In this document: in pieces, positions 60,124 to 64,000 of the stretch
How the letters are laid out: each line of letters starts with the position of its first letter
Numbering within the stretch: the stretch's first letter is position 1
Origin: Hetaerina americana
Taxonomy: Eukaryota > Arthropoda > Insecta > Odonata > Calopterygidae
Length of the DNA: 64,000 nt
Direction: 5' to 3'
NCBI GenBank assembly: GCA_022747635.1
Contig: JAKTNV010000003.1
Coordinates: 101,662,954 to 101,726,953, forward strand
The notes under the pieces: model-generated
Seen by the model: the letters and a program-made list of their open reading frames with translations, nothing else
Told to the model about the DNA's origin: nothing
The model's database searches: none
Program-made: the position numbers and the translations under genes

Positions 60124-62393
60124 TCTATATATATAAAGGAGAGTGTTTGTTTGTATGTATGTAATTTGTTTACTTTTTTGCTGTCATAGAAACAGAATTT
60201 TTCCAACTATGCCAGCAGGATACTTTTGCAAGAACACTATTGTATTCAGAATTGCCGAGATATTATGCGTGGAATACATCAAGGAAAGTCTTTTGTAGAA
60301 GAAAAATGGGCAACTTTGATCCTGAGAATAATATTTATTCATGTGACGCATTGGGCCGAGTCTACACAGTCCATCCTAACAACGCCGAATGTTATTTTTT
60401 AAGAATGCTTCTACATACCATTAGAGGACCTCGCTCATTTGCAGAATTAAGAACGGTAAACGGAGAAATATGTGAGACATTCAGAGAAGCTTGCCAGAAT
60501 TTAGGGTTGCTAGAAGGAGATCAACACTGGGATGACTCATTGCGAGAGGCCAGTTTGATTTCTCTTCCAGGACAAATCCGAATTTTGTTTGCCATCATAA
60601 TAACCTCCTGTAATCCATCTAACCCAAAAACATTATGGGAAAAATATAAAGAATCAATGAGTGAGGATATACTGGCTAAAGTTCGAAGTGAAAATCCTAC
60701 ATTGGATATTACGTTTAACTCCGACATTTTTAATAAAACTTTGATTATTTTGGAGGAAAAGTGTATCACCATGTTTAACAAGACTTTAGTGGAACTCGGT
60801 CTTTTTGCACCTGTACAAGATCAACAGGGTGTATTTTATCGAGATTATATACGTGAAACTAGCTACAATGTCTTAGACTTAGAAGCATACATCGCGGATA
60901 AAAAGCCACTTCTTAATGAAGATCAGAAATTCGCGTACGAAACAATAATGGATCAAGTAGATAAACAAGAAGGAGGTATCATTTTTCTTGATGCTGCTGG
61001 TGGCACGTGAAAAACATTTTTAATTAATTTAGTTCTCGCTGAAATCAGGGTTCATGGAGAAATTGCTCTAGCCGTTGCATCTTCAGGTATTGCAGCAACA
61101 TTAATGGAAGGAGGAAGAACAGCCCACTCTGCCCTTAAGTTGCCACTTAATATTTCCCGACAAGAAAATCCCACATGTCATATAAATAAAACAAGCGGCC
61201 AGGCACAAGTTCTTATAGAATGTAAATTGATAGTATGGGATGAGTGTACGATGGCTCATAAAAAATCTCTTGAGGCCCTCAACGCAACACTTCAAGATCT
61301 TAGAGGAAACTGCAGTTTAATGGGAGGAGCTCTGGTACTCCTGTGTGGAGACTTCCGTCAAACTCTGCCTGTCATTCCAAAATCGACTCCAGCCGATGAA
61401 ATTTATGCCTGTTTAAAACATTCTGTTCTATGGAATCATGTCCAAGAAATTAGCCTTAAACAAAACATGCGAATCCTCTTAAGAGATGGGAATGCTCAAA
61501 ATTTTGCAAATAAACTTTTGGAGATTGGAGAAGATAGATTAGTTATTGAAGCATCTGGTATGATAAAATTGTCATCAGATTTATGTGTATCGGTGAAAAC
61601 TGTCCGCGATATGATAAAAGCAGTCTATCCTAACGTTAATCAAAATTATAAACATTTAGAATGGTTGCGAGAAAGAGCCATTCTTGCTCCTTAGAACGAT
61701 GATGTTAATGAAATTAACAAGGAGATACTAGCCATGCCGCCAGGAGACGTGATTGAATATAAATCGGTTGATACCGTAGTGGATGCTGACGAAGCCGTCA
61801 ATTATCCAACGGAATTCCTAAATTCACTTGATCCAGCTGGATTGCCACAACATCGCCTTATACTTGAAGTAGGATCTCCAATCATTTTATTGCGAAATTT
61901 AGATCCACCAAAACTCTGCAATAGGACACGATTGTGTGCGACAAAATTAATGAAAAATATAATCCAGGCAGTCATTTTAACTGGAAAAGGAAAAGGTGAA
62001 ATAATTTTTATTCCAAGGATACCTCTAATCCCAACTGATCTTCCCTTCAACTTTAAAAGATTAGTTTCCAGTCTGGCTAGCTTTTTCAATTACCATTAAT
62101 AAATTACAGGGACAGTCTTTAAAGTTTTGTGGTGTTGATCTAAGATCGCCATGTTTTAGCCACGGGCAACTTTATGTTGCTTGCTCCAGAGTAGGTTCGC
62201 CTAAAAATTCATATATTCTTTCTCCTGGATATGAAACAAAAAATGTAGTTTATAAACAGGTGTTAAATAAAAAAGATTCTTAAATTTGTATGAAGTAGTG
62301 TATTATTGTACTTTATAATTTGTTGTTTTTATTTATGTAGTATATTTATATTACTGTTTCTCCCTAACCCGTGCAAAGCCGGGTATTCAGTTA

Positions 62394-62394
<1 letters not shown>
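60124..62394 (+). mobile_element. Helitron, internally deleted, ~2.27 kb
   Basis: The 5' end is TCTATATATATAAAGGAG, a common Helitron start (TC...). The 3' end has an 18-nt hairpin ACCCG-tgcaaagc-CGGGT (62367-62384), ten bases before TTAG, where CTRR is expected (one change). It sits between A (60123) and T (62395), the Helitron target. No terminal repeats or target duplication. The Rep/HUH nuclease half is absent, and the helicase half remains. The left flank is the SINE tail and the right flank a TA array. Confidence 0.85.
60165..62283 (+). pseudogene. Helitron Pif1-type helicase, two stops and one frameshift
   Basis: The frame enters without an ATG (FFQLCQQDTFARTL, LYSELPRYYAW) and runs through DALGRIYTVHPNN-like DALGRVYTVHPNNAEC. 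Walker A reads DAAGGT-stop-KTF: TGA (61008-61010) replaces the Gly codon. Walker B is LIVWDECTMAHK, and motif III is LLCGDFRQTLPVIP. A TAG lies at 61692-61694 in ILAP-stop-NDDVNEIN. Near 62064 a frameshift is needed to reach FPVWLAFSITINKLQGQSL and LYVACSRVGSP (motifs V and VI). Stop at 62281. All blocks are otherwise in one frame, so decay is recent. Confidence 0.9.

Positions 62395-62441
<47 letters not shown>
62395..62441. repeat. (TA)n microsatellite at Helitron 3' edge
   Basis: TA array beginning at the base after the Helitron terminus, followed by CTACACACATATA. Confidence 0.9.
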
Positions 62442-62449
62442 ACACACAT

Positions 62450-63145
62450 ATATATGTATGTATAGATACGATCTCTAAAATCAGTTACACTAAGACCTCG
62501 GTTATTCTCTATTCAAATATTCTGACCTATAACACAAGTGTTACATTCAATTATACACTAGTTTTGACGTTCATGAGATGAGAATCGTTGTAAATAAATC
62601 ATCAGTTGCGTGCATTATTCGGAATTTCACTTGGTTCATTTGCTCGCTGAATTATTAAGATATTCATTTCAAATTCAACAACATTTGAATCGCACAGATT
62701 ATTTTTAGAATCAGGAATTTTAATCTCGCTCAAGCAAGAATGTGATGACATGAAAACAGGTTGAAATAGAGAATTTCCGGAAAGTGATGAAATAAGGCTA
62801 GAATTGTAGAAGTTGTCAAAATACTCTTGAGGAAATACAAAAGTTAGAATTGTCATTTTAATGGAAGAATACTTCATGAAATCAGGTTTTCCCCTTCTAT
62901 TTTCTCATTCTCGTCCGTATTGTTCAGCTGCATCAAAGTGCTATGTGCTCACGCAGTTTTACAACTTCTATGAGTTTCCAATTATATAAATAAAACGTAG
63001 GATGGGAACTTTACTCGTGGGTACTTTCCTGGATTACACAAGGGAAGGTTTCAAGCGAGCAGCCCCCTAAAATGTTATTTCGAAGAGAGTCCTATGTTAT
63101 TCAAGTTTAGTGTATCACTTAGTCTGTGTAAAAGGAGGGAAAATT
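62450..63145. other. AT-rich spacer, nothing recognised
   Basis: AT-rich; no feature supported. Confidence 0.5.
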
Positions 63146-63149
63146 TCCG

Positions 63150-63860
63150 AGTAATGGTGCCCAGGACACACCCCATTCTCATCCCTCCAGCAAAGAAGGA
63201 TGAGAAAGGGAAGTGGATTCTCTCTCCCTCTCTCCAGAGATTCCCAACCTTCACTGAAAAAATAATATTCGTGATAAAAAGGACAATCCGTCATGAGTAC
63301 AGTATTTGCCCTGAGGTGAGTCCGTTATTTCTGGTTTGGGCAGGTATCGGCCAGGGGTATAGTTTAATAAAGAAAAATTAGAACCTACCTATTACGAGAT
63401 AACATTTGAAGGGAGGATCGATACTGGAGGGAGGTGGAAGAGGCGTCTCGGGAGTGAAGGGAGAGGAGAGAAGGTTGCCGGGAGGACTGAAAGGGAAAGG
63501 GGTTCGGGTTGTCGAGAATTAAAAGCATCCCGCACCATCCCTTCCAAATACCCTTCCTCACTTTCACTTTCCCTTTCGAAGGGCGGCTTTTGATACCTTT
63601 CCTGTCTCTTACCTCTCCCCTTACTCTTTATCGCCGACCCTCCCATATTCCATCCCCGTACCCGACTCCTACCACCCTCTAAACTCTCCACTCGTTCCTC
63701 GTCCCCTTCAAGTACCCTTCACGACACCCTTGCTGGCGATTTTTCCGACGCCTTGAAAGAAAATGGTTATCTCTCTCTCTCTCCGTCTTTCCTTCGCTCC
63801 CTCTCTTTTCATTACACTGCGCCCGTAGTCGTGCGTAAATGGGTCCGAGGTTTTGTTCAG
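63150..63860. other. GC-rich island 16
   Basis: G+A-rich at 63410-63510, then C+T-rich to 63800, ending in a (CT)n tract near 63772-63784. CpG content is moderate. No gene recognised. Confidence 0.4.
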
Positions 63861-64000
63861 CTTTCGTGAAAAAATGCTAGCGTCGGAAACGTGCCTCACG
63901 ATGAAATTGTGAATGTTAGATGAGAGGAATCGTCGATACCATCCACAGTTGTCAACCTGAATGTTGGTTTGATAGATAGTGGTCACCCATTACTTGCTTA

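Noticed and set aside
1..64000. CRISPR array, operon or phage
   Set aside because: No regularly spaced direct repeats, no compact gene clusters, no Shine-Dalgarno-led genes; all evidence is of eukaryotic intergenic DNA.

Overview
The window looks like intergenic DNA from a large eukaryotic genome, most likely an arthropod. This is judged from its mobile-element mix: mariner elements, CR1/RTE-like non-LTR fragments, a Helitron, tRNA-derived SINEs, and many (TA)n and (CT)n arrays. There are no operons or bacterial-type genes, and I recognise no host protein-coding gene. Every open frame with recognisable homology belongs to a transposable element. The species cannot be fixed from the sequence.

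Layout. 0-9 kb: AT-rich spacer with GC-rich islands, a CR1-like 3' end near 2.05 kb, a mariner 3' remnant (3.09 kb) and a 112-bp mariner MITE (7.07 kb). 9.33-10.23 kb: internally deleted mariner. 14.2-14.7 kb: decayed reverse transcriptase (RT) tail. 15.66-18.24 kb: two GC islands, an 18-bp perfect hairpin and a TATA motif. 20.2-22.8 kb: GC island, RT tail, a ~230-bp palindrome flanked by TA arrays, and a 3' fragment of the non-LTR family that recurs at 38 kb. 25.60-26.93 kb: complete mariner with intact transposase and DDD triad. 27.6-28.1 kb: GC island with a CRE/YY1/CCAAT-like cluster. 29.0-30.3 kb: decayed RT split by a foldback. 34.5-35.2 kb and 38.1-39.3 kb: RT fragments. 41.06-41.21 kb: foldback carrying hammerhead-like cores. 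42.6-43.4 kb: RT tail abutting a deleted mariner. 46.46-46.74 kb: complete SINE with target duplication. 52.6-54.2 kb: old SINE, mariner end, and a 753-bp deleted mariner with perfect terminal inverted repeats. 54.9 kb: tRNA-like SINE head. 59.9-62.4 kb: SINE fragment and a Helitron carrying a nearly complete Pif1-type helicase with two stop codons and a frameshift.

Two themes stand out. First, about 16 short GC/CpG-rich islands, often strand-skewed and rich in CTCT/GAGA, recur through a window with no recognisable host gene. They may be cis-regulatory or promoter DNA. Second, three unrelated foldbacks (21.6, 29.6 and 41.1 kb) share a core of the form CTGANGA-N-stem-GAAAC, which resembles the small hammerhead ribozymes of Penelope-like retroelements. 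This is the most unusual signal in the window. All assignments are by eye, with no database search.
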